Of a stretch of DNA of 64,000 bases, positions 54,882 through 62,601 are shown piece after piece. The translations under genes and the position numbers were made by a program. The notes below the pieces were generated by a model. It saw only the letters and a list, made by a program, of their open reading frames with translations, was not told the origin of the DNA and ran no database searches. The stretch is from Novosphingobium aureum. Lineage in GTDB: Bacteria; Pseudomonadota; Alphaproteobacteria; Sphingomonadales; Sphingomonadaceae. The stretch's first letter is position 1. Every line of letters begins with the position of its first letter. The stretch spans positions 1,612,001-1,676,000 of the forward strand of contig NZ_JADZGI010000001.1 of NCBI RefSeq assembly GCF_015865035.1. Direction: 5' to 3'.

Positions 54882-55181
54882 TCAGTCGTTGCCGACCTTC
54901 CCCGCGGCATCCTGCGCGGCGTTGCCGACCTGGCTCGCAGCATTGCCGACGTCGCTCGCGGCTTCGGCGATGGCGTTGTTCTTGGCCGCCTCGCTGCTCG
55001 AGGTCTGGCTGAACAGGTAGACGCCTGCGATCACCGCGACGAGCAGGACCACCGCCATCACGATGCCCGCGCCGCCCGAGGTCCGGCGCTCGTGGATCAC
55101 GGTGGTGTGCGTCGGCGCGGCCTGCTGTTCGGCCGGGCGGGCGGTTTCATAGGTGCCTTGCGAATAGGTTTCCTGTGCCAT
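54882..55181 (-). CDS. Small single-pass membrane protein
   Basis: A 99-residue protein: a polar N-terminus (about 36 residues, many Thr/Gln/Glu), one hydrophobic segment GAGIVMAVVLLVAVIAGVYL, and an Ala/Asn-rich amphipathic tail (NAASQVGNAAQDAAGK) resembling late-embryogenesis-like or coiled sequences. Probably a cytosolic head with a periplasmic tail, or the reverse. No family recognised. Divergent spacing and a terminator isolate it. Confidence 0.75.
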   Translation of the reverse strand: MAQETYSQGTYETARPAEQQAAPTHTTVIHERRTSGGAGIVMAVVLLVAVIAGVYLFSQTSSSEAAKNNAIAEAASDVGNAASQVGNAAQDAAGKVGND

Positions 55182-55314
55182 GTCATTGCATCCTGTGAAT
55201 TGTGTCTTGTTGGGCCGTTAAACGCGCCGGTCGCGTTTCCGGTTCCGAATCGGGCTGCGGGCACCCGGCAGGAGCGGTAAGGGAAAGCTCGCAGAAGCGC
55301 AGGAAACCGGGCTT

Positions 55315-56388
55315 TCAGAACAGGTCGAGCTGTCCTGCGGGCGAGGGCCTGCGAAACTGGCTGCAGTCGAGATCGACGCGCTCGACGCTTTCCATGCCGT
55401 GACGCCGCACCGCGATCTTGAAGCGTGCGCGCAGGGTGTCGGCCCAGGCGCTACTAGGGCGGAAGCGCTCGCCGAAGCGCGGGTCGTTGTCGCGTCCGCC
55501 GCGCATCTCGCGGATGATCGCCATGACCTTGCCCGCGCGCTCGGGAAAGTGGGTTTCGAGCCATTCGCGGAACAGCGGCGCGACCTCGTTGGGCAGGCGC
55601 ACCATGATCCAGCTCGCCCGGCGCACCCCGCGCTCGGCGCAGGCCGCGACGAGGCCCTCGAGATCGCCGTCGGTGATCGCGGGGATCACCGGCGCGATCA
55701 TCGCATGGGCCGGTACTCCGGCCTCGACCAGCCGCCCGAGCGCCGCGAGCCGCTTGGCGGGGGCTGCCGCGCGCGGTTCGAGCAGGCGCGAGAGGCGGGG
55801 ATCGAGGCTCGTCACCGAAATCCCCACCGAGACGAGATCGCGCTCGGCCAGCTGGCGCAGCAGGTCGAGATCGGCAAGGACACGGTCCGACTTTGTCACG
55901 ATCGTCACCGGATGGCGCGTCTCGAGACAGACCTCGAGCACTTCGCGTGTCACCCGGTAGCGCGCCTCGATCGGCTGGTAGGGATCGGTGTTGGTCCCCA
56001 TGGCGATCGGCGCGGGCCGGTAGCCGGGCCGCGCCAGCGTCTCGCGCAAGAGCCGCGCCGCATCGGGCTTGGCAAAGAGCCGCGTCTCGAAGTCGAGCCC
56101 GGGGGAAAGGTCGTGATAGGCATGGCTGGGCCGCGCGAAGCAGTAGATGCACCCGTGCTCGCAGCCGTTGTAGGCATTGATCGAGCGGTCGAACGGCACG
56201 TCGGGCGACTTGTTGAACGAGACGATTGTCTTGGGATGAAGCTCGGTCACCACTGTCGACACGGGCGGCGGTGTCCCGTCGACCTGTTCCCGGTCATCGA
56301 GCCAGTCGCCATCGCTTTCATGCTGCGCAAGATTGAAGCGCGTGCTGGTCTGATTGCTGACCGCTCCTCGTCCCTTGATCGCTTTCAT
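55315..56388 (-). CDS. PA0069-family radical SAM protein
   Basis: Radical SAM enzyme of 357 aa, related to the SplB (spore photoproduct lyase) branch. The cluster motif is CEHGCIYCFARPSH (C-x3-C-x2-C); GTNTDPYQPIE and TKSDRVLADLDLL are typical of the family. The ATG at 56388 is the family start (MKAIKGRGAVSNQ). A LexA box lies 5 bases upstream with TAATAT as a possible -10 beyond it, so the gene is probably DNA-damage inducible. The substrate is unknown; the SplB kinship and SOS control suggest DNA repair or nucleotide processing. Confidence 0.88.
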   Translation of the reverse strand: MKAIKGRGAVSNQTSTRFNLAQHESDGDWLDDREQVDGTPPPVSTVVTELHPKTIVSFNKSPDVPFDRSINAYNGCEHGCIYCFARPSHAYHDLSPGLDFETRLFAKPDAARLLRETLARPGYRPAPIAMGTNTDPYQPIEARYRVTREVLEVCLETRHPVTIVTKSDRVLADLDLLRQLAERDLVSVGISVTSLDPRLSRLLEPRAAAPAKRLAALGRLVEAGVPAHAMIAPVIPAITDGDLEGLVAACAERGVRRASWIMVRLPNEVAPLFREWLETHFPERAGKVMAIIREMRGGRDNDPRFGERFRPSSAWADTLRARFKIAVRRHGMESVERVDLDCSQFRRPSPAGQLDLF

Positions 56389-56393
56389 GACTG

Positions 56394-56408
56394 GAACATA
56401 CCAGGAAC
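56394..56408 (-). promoter_or_regulatory. LexA (SOS) box upstream of the radical SAM gene
   Basis: On the gene strand GTTCCTGGTATGTTC, that is GTTC-N7-GTTC, exactly the alphaproteobacterial LexA consensus. It ends five bases before the ATG at 56388, and TAATAT directly upstream (56409-56414) could be the -10. Same placement as the recN box. Confidence 0.75.
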
Positions 56409-56551
56409 ATATTAGCTTGTCGAATGGTGCGGACTGGACCGCGTGGAATTTCGAACCTGCCTCATGCGGGAGTGCAAATCGTGACTGGCGCTCGTCGCCC
56501 AATTGCGACCGTTCGTCAGGTGTGCAACTTCGTCGCTATGAGGATCGACAC

Positions 56552-56782
56552 TTGACCGAACGTAATGATGAAGGGCGTGAAGTCTGGTTCCAGCGTGTGA
56601 TGTGGGCATACTGGCCCGCACACTGGAAGGGCGTTTTGTATCCCTCTGCTATCGCTGGAGTAGGTGTGGCACTCTATCTGCTGGCGGACACATACAATTC
56701 AGATTTGGCAATCGTACCGCTGTTTCTCGGATGGGCACTTGTGATGTGGCTATGTTCTCGCCACTCGCCGTCGCGAAATTAA
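56552..56782 (+). CDS. Small membrane protein in a lower-GC patch
   Basis: A 76-residue protein starting at TTG with GAGGA 7 bases upstream. It has a charged start, then RVMWAYWPAHWKGVLYPSAI and two hydrophobic segments (AIAGVGVALYLLAD; LAIVPLFLGWALVMWL). The Trp-rich membrane-interface pattern is striking. Codon use and GC are lower than in the neighbouring genes, as across the whole 56.4-57.0 kb region, hinting at acquired DNA. No family recognised. Confidence 0.6.
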   Translation: MTERNDEGREVWFQRVMWAYWPAHWKGVLYPSAIAGVGVALYLLADTYNSDLAIVPLFLGWALVMWLCSRHSPSRN

Positions 56783-56882
56783 GGCCGCTAACCTTGATTT
56801 TGCTGCCGAAGCGGGCCTTTCGCAGCAAGTCCTATGACTGCTGCTGGCTCATTATCCTGAACGGCAAATAACCAACCACGTT

Positions 56883-57018
56883 CGTCATTCCCGCGAAGGC
56901 GGGAATCCAGACAAGGAGTGCTTTGCCTCAAGATCAGTAGCCGGAAGATGCGCGACTCGGGCGAAGCTAGCTTTTACCGCGAGGTTTGAACTGGATTCCC
57001 GCCTTCGCGGGAATGACG
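56883..57018. repeat. 136-bp element with 28-bp perfect inverted ends
   Basis: Positions 56883-56910 and 56991-57018 are exact inverted copies of 28 bp; each arm contains its own hairpin, ATTCCCGCGAAGGCGGGAAT. About 80 bases of unrelated sequence lie between. The arm sequence is the common TCATTCCCGCGAA-type repeat of many proteobacteria. The unit looks like a BIME or MITE; it contains no open frame. The rest of the 56783-57291 gap holds a REP relic and the TadG terminator. Confidence 0.8.
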
Positions 57019-57069
57019 AGGATTTGGGGGCGGATTTTGTGCCAGGAGCATGGTGCTTTGGCGCGCATC

Positions 57070-57093
57070 CTTCGACAGGTTCTGCATGAGCGG
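57070..57093. repeat. Degenerate REP-like unit
   Basis: CTTCGACAGGTTCTGCATGA followed by GCGG resembles the REP core at 6230-6253 (complement) with several mismatches. It lies 50 bases from the 136-bp element, so this gap collects repeats. Confidence 0.5.
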
Positions 57094-57198
57094 AATGGGG
57101 CGATCTTTGCATCCCGCCATGCAGGACGTTCCATGACTGTCTCGCGTACTCGTCTGGTCGGGCACCGGATCGCACTCGTGGACGCTCTCGCAAAGAAT

Positions 57199-57229
57199 GG
57201 CCCGCGACCGAGGGACTTGGTCGCGGGCC
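57199..57229 (-). terminator. Terminator after the TadG-like gene
   Basis: GGCCCGCGACC (57199-57209) pairs with GGTCGCGGGCC (57219-57229), 11 bp with a 9-base loop; on the minus strand it is followed by ATTCTTTG. It lies downstream of the TadG stop. Confidence 0.75.
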
Positions 57230-57291
57230 CAGTGATGCAAGGGGCTCAGAGCACAGAGAGGCCCCTCTGGGGTTGCAGATGGAAAGGGTTT

Positions 57292-58968
57292 TCAGGCGAT
57301 CACGGTCGATACCCCGCAGCGCACCTTGTCGACATGGACGTCGGCAGCGCCGGGCTTCACGCCGAGCGCCTCGGTGAGCGAGAAGATCGTGGTGTCGAGG
57401 ATCGGCGCGACCAGCGAGAGCGTGTTGCCCACGATGCTGGTGATGGTCGAGAGGTTGATCATCAGCCCCAGCGCCTGGACGTTGAGCTTGGTCTGCGAGA
57501 TCAGCGAGGTGGCGAGCGAGCGGGCAAGGTCGTTGGTGGCGACGGTCTTGGTCTTGTCGTCGCGGATCTCGGCGAGCGTGAAGAGCACTTCCTGCGGCGC
57601 GGTCTTGCCGCCGAGCGAGACTTGTGAGAGCCCGGTGACCTTGGCCAGCAGCGGGACGCTGACGAGCGTTGCCGGGGTGAGCGTGACTTCCTCGGAAAGG
57701 TCGCCCATGTCGCTGGCGTCGGGCTTGCCGATGCCTACTGTGCCCAGCGCCGGGCTGACGCCCAGGGTCACGCCGTCGGTCGCGGGATTGCCGGTGCAGC
57801 TGATGTCGTTAAGCGTGGCCTCGGCCTCGGCGAGGTCGATGTAGATCGGCAGTTCGAGCGAGGGCAGCAGCGCGCTGCCGGTACCGACGCGCGCGGTCAG
57901 CAGCAGGCGCGCCTGCGCCGTTCGCAGCGAATAGTTGCTCGCGCCCGTCACCGTCAGCCAGGGCGAATGTTCGAGCCCGGTGCCGCGCACGAGCCGCACG
58001 TTGAGGCTCGAGAGGCCGGTGACGGCGAGGTTGAACTGGACGTCGAGCTCGTCGCCGTGGCCCGCCTCGAGCATCGTGCGGATCAGCGAGTAGGCGTCGA
58101 TCTCGGGCGATGCGGTGCCGGGGTTGTAGTCAAGCGCACCATAGGGTCCGAGGTCGAGGATGTCGGAGAGCAGGATCGTTTCGTAAGGTGCGCTGTCGGC
58201 GATCCCGGCGATGGTCGCGGCGACCGCTGTGTCCTTCGTGCTGGCAGCAAGCGCACGCAGCGCGGTGCCAAGATCGATCGGCCGGTCGAAAAGTTCTGCA
58301 TAGGCGATATCCTTGGCGTTGACCTGGGCCTTCACCGCATCGGCGAAGCCGAGCAGGTCGATCTGGGTGCTGGCGAGCCCTTGCGTGTCGAGTACCGAGA
58401 GTTCGAGCTGGGTTCCGGTGAGCGCCGAGAGCAGCGCGTTGGGGATGCCGTCGGATACCTTGAGCAGGCTCGATCCCAACGAATAGGCGGCCATGTCGAG
58501 CTTTGCGGCGGTGGCCTCGGCGCGCACGGTGGCATCGTTCATGCCAAGCGCGCGGGCGAAGAACAAGGGCACGGTCTGGCTGAGCCGCAGGCGTGCGGCG
58601 CTGTTGTCGCCGCCGGGCGCGAAGCGCGCCTCGATCTCGATGGACTTGTCCTTGCGGTAGTGGCCGTTCTCGAGGCTGTCGATCGAGACCTGCTGCGCAT
58701 TGCTGCGGGTGATGATCGCGCGGGCCATGCTTTCGCGCTGGCCGGGTGCCGTCTCCTGCGCCGCGGCCATCGCGGCGGCATCGGCGATGCCCTGAAGGCG
58801 GCGCTGGGCGAGGTAGACCGAGCCGAGATCGACGCAGACGCTCGCCACGCCCAGCAGCATGAGCAGCGCTGCGCCCAGCAGCACGGTGACGCCGCCCTCG
58901 CGCGCATCGCGCAAGTTTGCGAGACTGCGGCGGAGCAGCAAGGGGAGGAGTGGGCCGGTGCCGATCAT
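57292..58968 (-). CDS. TadG-like pilus assembly / surface protein
   Basis: A 558-residue protein with a Tad-type N-terminus: after about 25 residues comes GGVTVLLGAALLMLLGVASV, then CVDLGSVYLAQRRLQGIADA, the conserved TadE/TadG start region with an Asp after the helix and the DAAA motif. The remainder is a long, Ala/Leu/Thr-rich extracytoplasmic region with no recognised domain. It is immediately downstream of a TadE-like gene. No prepilin peptidase, secretin or TadA gene is in the window, so this is an orphan pair. Confidence 0.82.
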   Translation of the reverse strand: MIGTGPLLPLLLRRSLANLRDAREGGVTVLLGAALLMLLGVASVCVDLGSVYLAQRRLQGIADAAAMAAAQETAPGQRESMARAIITRSNAQQVSIDSLENGHYRKDKSIEIEARFAPGGDNSAARLRLSQTVPLFFARALGMNDATVRAEATAAKLDMAAYSLGSSLLKVSDGIPNALLSALTGTQLELSVLDTQGLASTQIDLLGFADAVKAQVNAKDIAYAELFDRPIDLGTALRALAASTKDTAVAATIAGIADSAPYETILLSDILDLGPYGALDYNPGTASPEIDAYSLIRTMLEAGHGDELDVQFNLAVTGLSSLNVRLVRGTGLEHSPWLTVTGASNYSLRTAQARLLLTARVGTGSALLPSLELPIYIDLAEAEATLNDISCTGNPATDGVTLGVSPALGTVGIGKPDASDMGDLSEEVTLTPATLVSVPLLAKVTGLSQVSLGGKTAPQEVLFTLAEIRDDKTKTVATNDLARSLATSLISQTKLNVQALGLMINLSTITSIVGNTLSLVAPILDTTIFSLTEALGVKPGAADVHVDKVRCGVSTVIA

Positions 58969-58979
58969 GCGCGCCTCCC

Positions 58980-59462
58980 TCAGAACGTCGCCAGCTGGAC
59001 AGTGGCGTCGCGGGCGATCGTGTTGCCGGGAAGCGGGATGAACGAGTTCTCGAACATCGCCGCGCGCGAGATGTCGTAGACCAGCGTTACGCGGTAGTAC
59101 TGGTCCTCGATCCCGGTGCGCACGGTGACGAGGCTGGCATCGAGCGTGCCGGTCTGGAGAACGCCGCTCGCGACGGTCGTATCGACGATCTGGCGCCGCT
59201 CGCCCGCGTCGAGACCGGCAACCGCGGCGCGTGCGGCCTCGTTGGCGACCTGCTGCAGCGAGTGCGCGGCCATGAACCAGCCGCCATAGGTGATGACGCC
59301 CAGGAGCAGCGTGATCAGGATCGGCAGGGCGAGGGCTGCCTCCACCACGATGGCGCCGCGCCGGTCCTGCGAGAAACGCGTGCCAGTTGCATGAAGCGAG
59401 CGGGTGATGCGACGCGCTGGCCAGCGAAAGCCGCGCAAGGGTCGCAGGTGCCCGATATTCAT
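58980..59462 (-). CDS. TadE-family pseudopilin-like protein
   Basis: A 160-residue protein with the TadE signature: a basic leader, then DRRGAIVVEAALALPILITL, where cleavage after Gly leaves Glu at position 5 of the pseudopilin, and a hydrophobic helix LLLGVITYGGWFMAAHSLQQ. GGGAGATAG precedes the ATG. It is separated from the TadG-like gene by 11 bases, hence one operon. Its upstream gap (59463-59738) is AT-rich. Confidence 0.85.
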   Translation of the reverse strand: MNIGHLRPLRGFRWPARRITRSLHATGTRFSQDRRGAIVVEAALALPILITLLLGVITYGGWFMAAHSLQQVANEAARAAVAGLDAGERRQIVDTTVASGVLQTGTLDASLVTVRTGIEDQYYRVTLVYDISRAAMFENSFIPLPGNTIARDATVQLATF

Positions 59463-59529
59463 AGTCTATCTCCCATTCCCGAGAGACAGATTGCGCCCTG
59501 AATTACGTAGAATGACCTAGCGTTGTGAA

Positions 59530-59616
59530 CTGACAGTTTTACATGTTTTGCGTAAAATCGAGGAGGTCATGTTCAAGCATTTTCAATGCCTTGGGGCATG
59601 CGCAAGAGCTCGTTAA
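59530..59616 (+). other. Unassigned signals in the TadE/PAS intergenic gap
   Basis: CTGACA (59530-59535), 17 bases, and TAAAAT (59553-59558) form a near-consensus promoter. AGGAGG (59561-59566) stands before an ATG opening a 15-codon frame (MFKHFQCLGACARAR). The promoter and ribosome site are too close to work together, as transcription would start inside AGGAGG. Both genes flanking the gap are on the other strand. It may be a small RNA, a leader peptide from another promoter, or chance. Confidence 0.25.
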
Positions 59617-59738
59617 AAATCTGTTTCTGCAAATTTTGCATGAATACGGATTGTGTGTGCTCGAAAGGAGTGGGGCACTGCAATGGCACTACGGGGCATT
59701 TACTGCGAGTGCCTGTCCCGCTCGTTCCCGCGCGGTGA

Positions 59739-60608
59739 TCAGAGCGCGGTGATGACTGCCACCGCGCCCTCGCAGCCGTAAGTCCCGTCGAGTCGCACCA
59801 GCGACATCTGGACCGGCTTGAAGTCACCGCTGTTGCTCAGGAAATGCGGGTTGAGCCGGACTGGCTCGCCGCCGCGCAGCACGCATTCGAGTTTCTCGCG
59901 AAACTGGGGTTTGTCTGGCACGCTCACCAGGTCGGTGAGGGTGACGCCGATCAGGCGGTCTTCGGGCAGGTCGACGAGATCGCAGAAGGGTTTGTCGACC
60001 CGATCGATCGTGCCGCGCAGCGAGACGCGCACGTAGGAGACCTCGCCGTGCTGGTCGAGCGCACGGATGATCGCTTCCTTGACGTTGGCCTTGAAGTGGC
60101 TGTCCATCTCGTGGGTGATGTCGTGGAGGCGGATCACCAGCCGGTCGTCGAGCGGGAAAGTCTGGAAGCGCAGCCAGCCGCCTGCGACGAAGGGCGAGGG
60201 GATGTCGGCCATGTTGGGATGGCCGTGTACCAGCGTCTGGCGCGCCTGCGCCTCGAGCAGGCTGCCTGCGGTCATGGGTAGTGCCTCGGTGAGGATGCGC
60301 CCGCTCAGCGTGCCCGAACGCGCCTTGACGAGTGCGTGGGCGTTGCGGTTGGCAAAGACCACACGCAGTTCCTCGTCGCAGGCGATGATGCCATCGTCGA
60401 TCCAGTCAGCGAGTGCAAAATTGGCGCTGTCGTTGCGCGCGTCGCGGGCCAAGCCGCCCGGATGCGCCTCTAGATTGTGCCAGACGTTGATCGGGCACAA
60501 CACGTGCGTCTCTCGGCCGTGGTGCGTGATGAACACCGGCTCGTCATGCGCCTCGTCCCGGAACCGTGCGAACTTGCGCACGAATTCTGCGGCAGTCACG
60601 TTTCCCAT
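59739..60608 (-). CDS. Phd/YefM-like N-terminus fused to PAS domains
   Basis: A 289-residue probable regulator. Residues 1-50 (VTAAEFVRKFARFRDEAHDE, PVFITHHGRETHVL, NVWHNLEA) match the Phd/YefM antitoxin fold, which binds DNA and neutralises a toxin. They are followed by a PAS domain (about 70-170: LADWIDDGIIACDEELRVVF, ANRNAHALVKARSG) and a second PAS-like domain (about 190-289: TIDRVDKPFCDLVDLPEDRL). There is no toxin, kinase or output enzyme next to it. Start: ATG at 60608 or GTG at 60626. It probably binds DNA and senses a small ligand or redox state. Confidence 0.8.
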   Translation of the reverse strand: MGNVTAAEFVRKFARFRDEAHDEPVFITHHGRETHVLCPINVWHNLEAHPGGLARDARNDSANFALADWIDDGIIACDEELRVVFANRNAHALVKARSGTLSGRILTEALPMTAGSLLEAQARQTLVHGHPNMADIPSPFVAGGWLRFQTFPLDDRLVIRLHDITHEMDSHFKANVKEAIIRALDQHGEVSYVRVSLRGTIDRVDKPFCDLVDLPEDRLIGVTLTDLVSVPDKPQFREKLECVLRGGEPVRLNPHFLSNSGDFKPVQMSLVRLDGTYGCEGAVAVITAL

Positions 60609-60626
60609 ACCCAGCAGCCCTTCCAC

Positions 60627-60759
60627 CTAGCTTGCCTAGTATTGGACACCTCTTGAGTGCCTTACTATGTTCTCTCGTCTCTCCGTAGCGCCTCTCGGGC
60701 GAGTGCATATTCCACCATGCGACCCGTCCGATCAGAAGCCTCGCCAATTATATTTTGGC
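60627..60759 (-). promoter_or_regulatory. Promoter and possible operators of the Phd-like/PAS gene
   Basis: On the gene strand a perfect -10 TATAAT (60752-60747) has TTGCCT 16 bases upstream. It lies inside the dyad GCCAA-N7-TTGGC (60743-60759). Close to the start is CTAG-N5-CTAG (60627-60639); CTAG is usually rare in GC-rich genomes. These are good candidates for autoregulation by the Phd-like domain. The rest of the 315-base gap up to the icd terminator holds nothing else recognisable. Confidence 0.55.
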
Positions 60760-60879
60760 AAGTCTTACAGGCAATCTACCTAATCTAGGATAACAGTCTT
60801 TTAATCGCGGGCTAGGGCAAAGGTGTCCGCAGCTTCGAAATAGAGCTGCCTTGTGCGCAAGGCGGGATCACGCACGAAA

Positions 60880-60914
60880 AACGGGGCGGGCTGGATGGTC
60901 CAGCCCGCCCCGTT
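60880..60914 (-). terminator. Terminator after icd
   Basis: AACGGGGCGGGCTGG (60880-60894) and CCAGCCCGCCCCGTT (60900-60914) form a perfect 15-bp stem around ATGGT; on the minus strand it runs into TTTTTCG. It ends the icd transcript. Confidence 0.9.
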
Positions 60915-60941
60915 CAAAGGCCCTGAAAAGGCAGCTTCGGC

Positions 60942-62171
60942 TTAGCCGAGGCCCTGTGCCTTCATTTCCTTCTCGAGGTTCTCGACGATCGCCTCGAAGA
61001 ACTGCTCGGTGGTCATCCAGCTCTGGTCCGGACCGATCAGGAGCGCGAGGTCCTTGGTCATCGCGCCGCTCTCGACGGTCTCGATGCAGACACGCTCGAG
61101 CGTCTCGGCGAAGGCCACGACGTCGGGCGTGTTGTCGAACTTGCCGCGGTAGGCGAGGCCACGCGTCCAGGCGAAGATCGAGGCGATCGGGTTGGTCGAG
61201 GTCGCCTTGCCCTGCTGGTGCTGGCGGTAGTGACGGGTCACGGTGCCGTGGGCAGCTTCTGCCTCGACGGTCTTGCCGTCGGGCGCCATGAGGACCGAGG
61301 TCATCAGGCCCAGCGAGCCGAAGCCCTGCGCGACGGTGTCGGACTGCACGTCACCGTCGTAGTTCTTGCAGGCCCACACGAACTTGCCCGACCACTTGAG
61401 CGCCGAGGCGACCATGTCGTCGATCAGGCGGTGCTCGTAGACGATGCCGGCGGCCTTGAACTTCTCGGCGAAGCCCTCGGTGTCGAACACTTCCTGGAAC
61501 AGGTCCTTGAAGCGGCCGTCGTAGGCCTTCATGATCGTGTTCTTGGTCGAGAGGTACACCGGCCAGCCGAGGTTGAGGCCGTAGTTGAACGAGGCGCGCG
61601 CGAAGTCGCGGATCGATTCGTCGAGGTTGTACATCGCCATGGCGACGCCCGGAGCCGGGAAGTCGAACACGTCGAGGTCGATCTTGGTGCCGTCCTCGCC
61701 GTCGAACACCAGGCGCAGCTTGCCCGGGCCCGGGATCTTGGTGTCGGTCGCGCGGTACTGGTCACCGAATGCGTGACGACCAACGACGATGGGGTCGGTC
61801 CAGCCCGGAACCAGGCGCGGAACGTTCGAGATCACGATCGGCTCGCGGAAGACGACGCCGCCAAGGATGTTGCGGATCGTGCCGTTGGGCGACTTCCACA
61901 TCTTCTTGAGGCTGAACTCCTCGACGCGCGCTTCGTCGGGGGTGATCGTCGCGCACTTGACGGCAACGCCATATTCCTTGGTGGCGTTGGCTGCATCGAC
62001 GGTGATCTGGTCGTCGGTCTCGTCGCGCTTGGTGACCGAGAGGTCGTAGTACTTGAGGTCGACATCGAGGTAGGGGAGGATCAGACGCTCGCGGATCCAT
62101 TCCCAGATGATCCGGGTCATTTCATCGCCGTCCATCTCGACGATGGGATTAACTACCTTGATTTTTGCCAT
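60942..62171 (-). CDS. icd: NADP-dependent isocitrate dehydrogenase (eukaryote-like homodimeric type)
   Basis: TCA-cycle enzyme converting isocitrate to 2-oxoglutarate and CO2 with NADP. 409 aa. The start MAKIKVVNPIVEMDGDEMTR is characteristic of type II isocitrate dehydrogenases. CATITPDEARVEEF, KSPNGTIRNILGG, RHAFGDQYRATD and YDGDVQSDTVAQGFGSLGLM, then EAAHGTVTRHYRQHQQG, carry the substrate, metal and cofactor residues. The ATG at 62171 is family-typical. Monocistronic, with terminator. Confidence 0.96.
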   Translation of the reverse strand: MAKIKVVNPIVEMDGDEMTRIIWEWIRERLILPYLDVDLKYYDLSVTKRDETDDQITVDAANATKEYGVAVKCATITPDEARVEEFSLKKMWKSPNGTIRNILGGVVFREPIVISNVPRLVPGWTDPIVVGRHAFGDQYRATDTKIPGPGKLRLVFDGEDGTKIDLDVFDFPAPGVAMAMYNLDESIRDFARASFNYGLNLGWPVYLSTKNTIMKAYDGRFKDLFQEVFDTEGFAEKFKAAGIVYEHRLIDDMVASALKWSGKFVWACKNYDGDVQSDTVAQGFGSLGLMTSVLMAPDGKTVEAEAAHGTVTRHYRQHQQGKATSTNPIASIFAWTRGLAYRGKFDNTPDVVAFAETLERVCIETVESGAMTKDLALLIGPDQSWMTTEQFFEAIVENLEKEMKAQGLG

Positions 62172-62380
62172 TCGGAAAAGCTCCCCTGGGGTGAGAATTG
62201 GGGGTCTCTTAGGCGCAAGCGGGCGGGAAAGGCAAGTTGGCGTTAGCGACAGGCTCCGGCCAGCGAAGGTTGCTCGGCTGGCGGTCTGCGCCGCGCTTGC
62301 TCGCGATGCGTGTGCAGTTGCGAAGTTGTCGTGCGCCAGCGGCTCGAGCGATGGCCCAGGGCACTATCCCGAAAAGCAGA

Positions 62381-62406
62381 AAACCCGCCGCTTTCGCGAC
62401 GGGTTT
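62381..62406 (-). terminator. Terminator downstream of tRNA-Val
   Basis: On the minus strand AAACCCG-T-CGC, a GAAA tetraloop and GCG-G-CGGGTTT form a stem with one mismatch, followed by TCTGCTTTTC. It lies 20 bases beyond the tRNA 3' end. Confidence 0.8.
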
Positions 62407-62425
62407 CTAGCCGTTCCTTGAGGAA

Positions 62426-62500
62426 TGGTGGGCGTAGCAAGGATTGAACTTGCGACCCCTACGATGTCAACATAGTGCTCTACCACTGAGCTATACGCCC
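62426..62500 (-). tRNA. tRNA-Val (anticodon GAC)
   Basis: A 75-base cloverleaf with encoded CCA. The acceptor stem GGGCGTA/TACGCCC pairs fully; the D-arm is GCTC-AGTGGTA-GAGC; the anticodon arm CTATG-TTGACAT-CGTAG shows anticodon GAC (valine); the T-arm is GCAAG-TTCAATC-CTTGC. It is followed by a terminator. Confidence 0.95.
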
Positions 62501-62601
62501 ATTCCATTCGGCGTCTCCGAGTGCGCTGTGTCGCTCGGAGGACTGGCCCTCTAGCCGCGACCTTTTTGGAGCGCAAGGGCTTTTTTAAAAACTTTTCGCG
62601 T

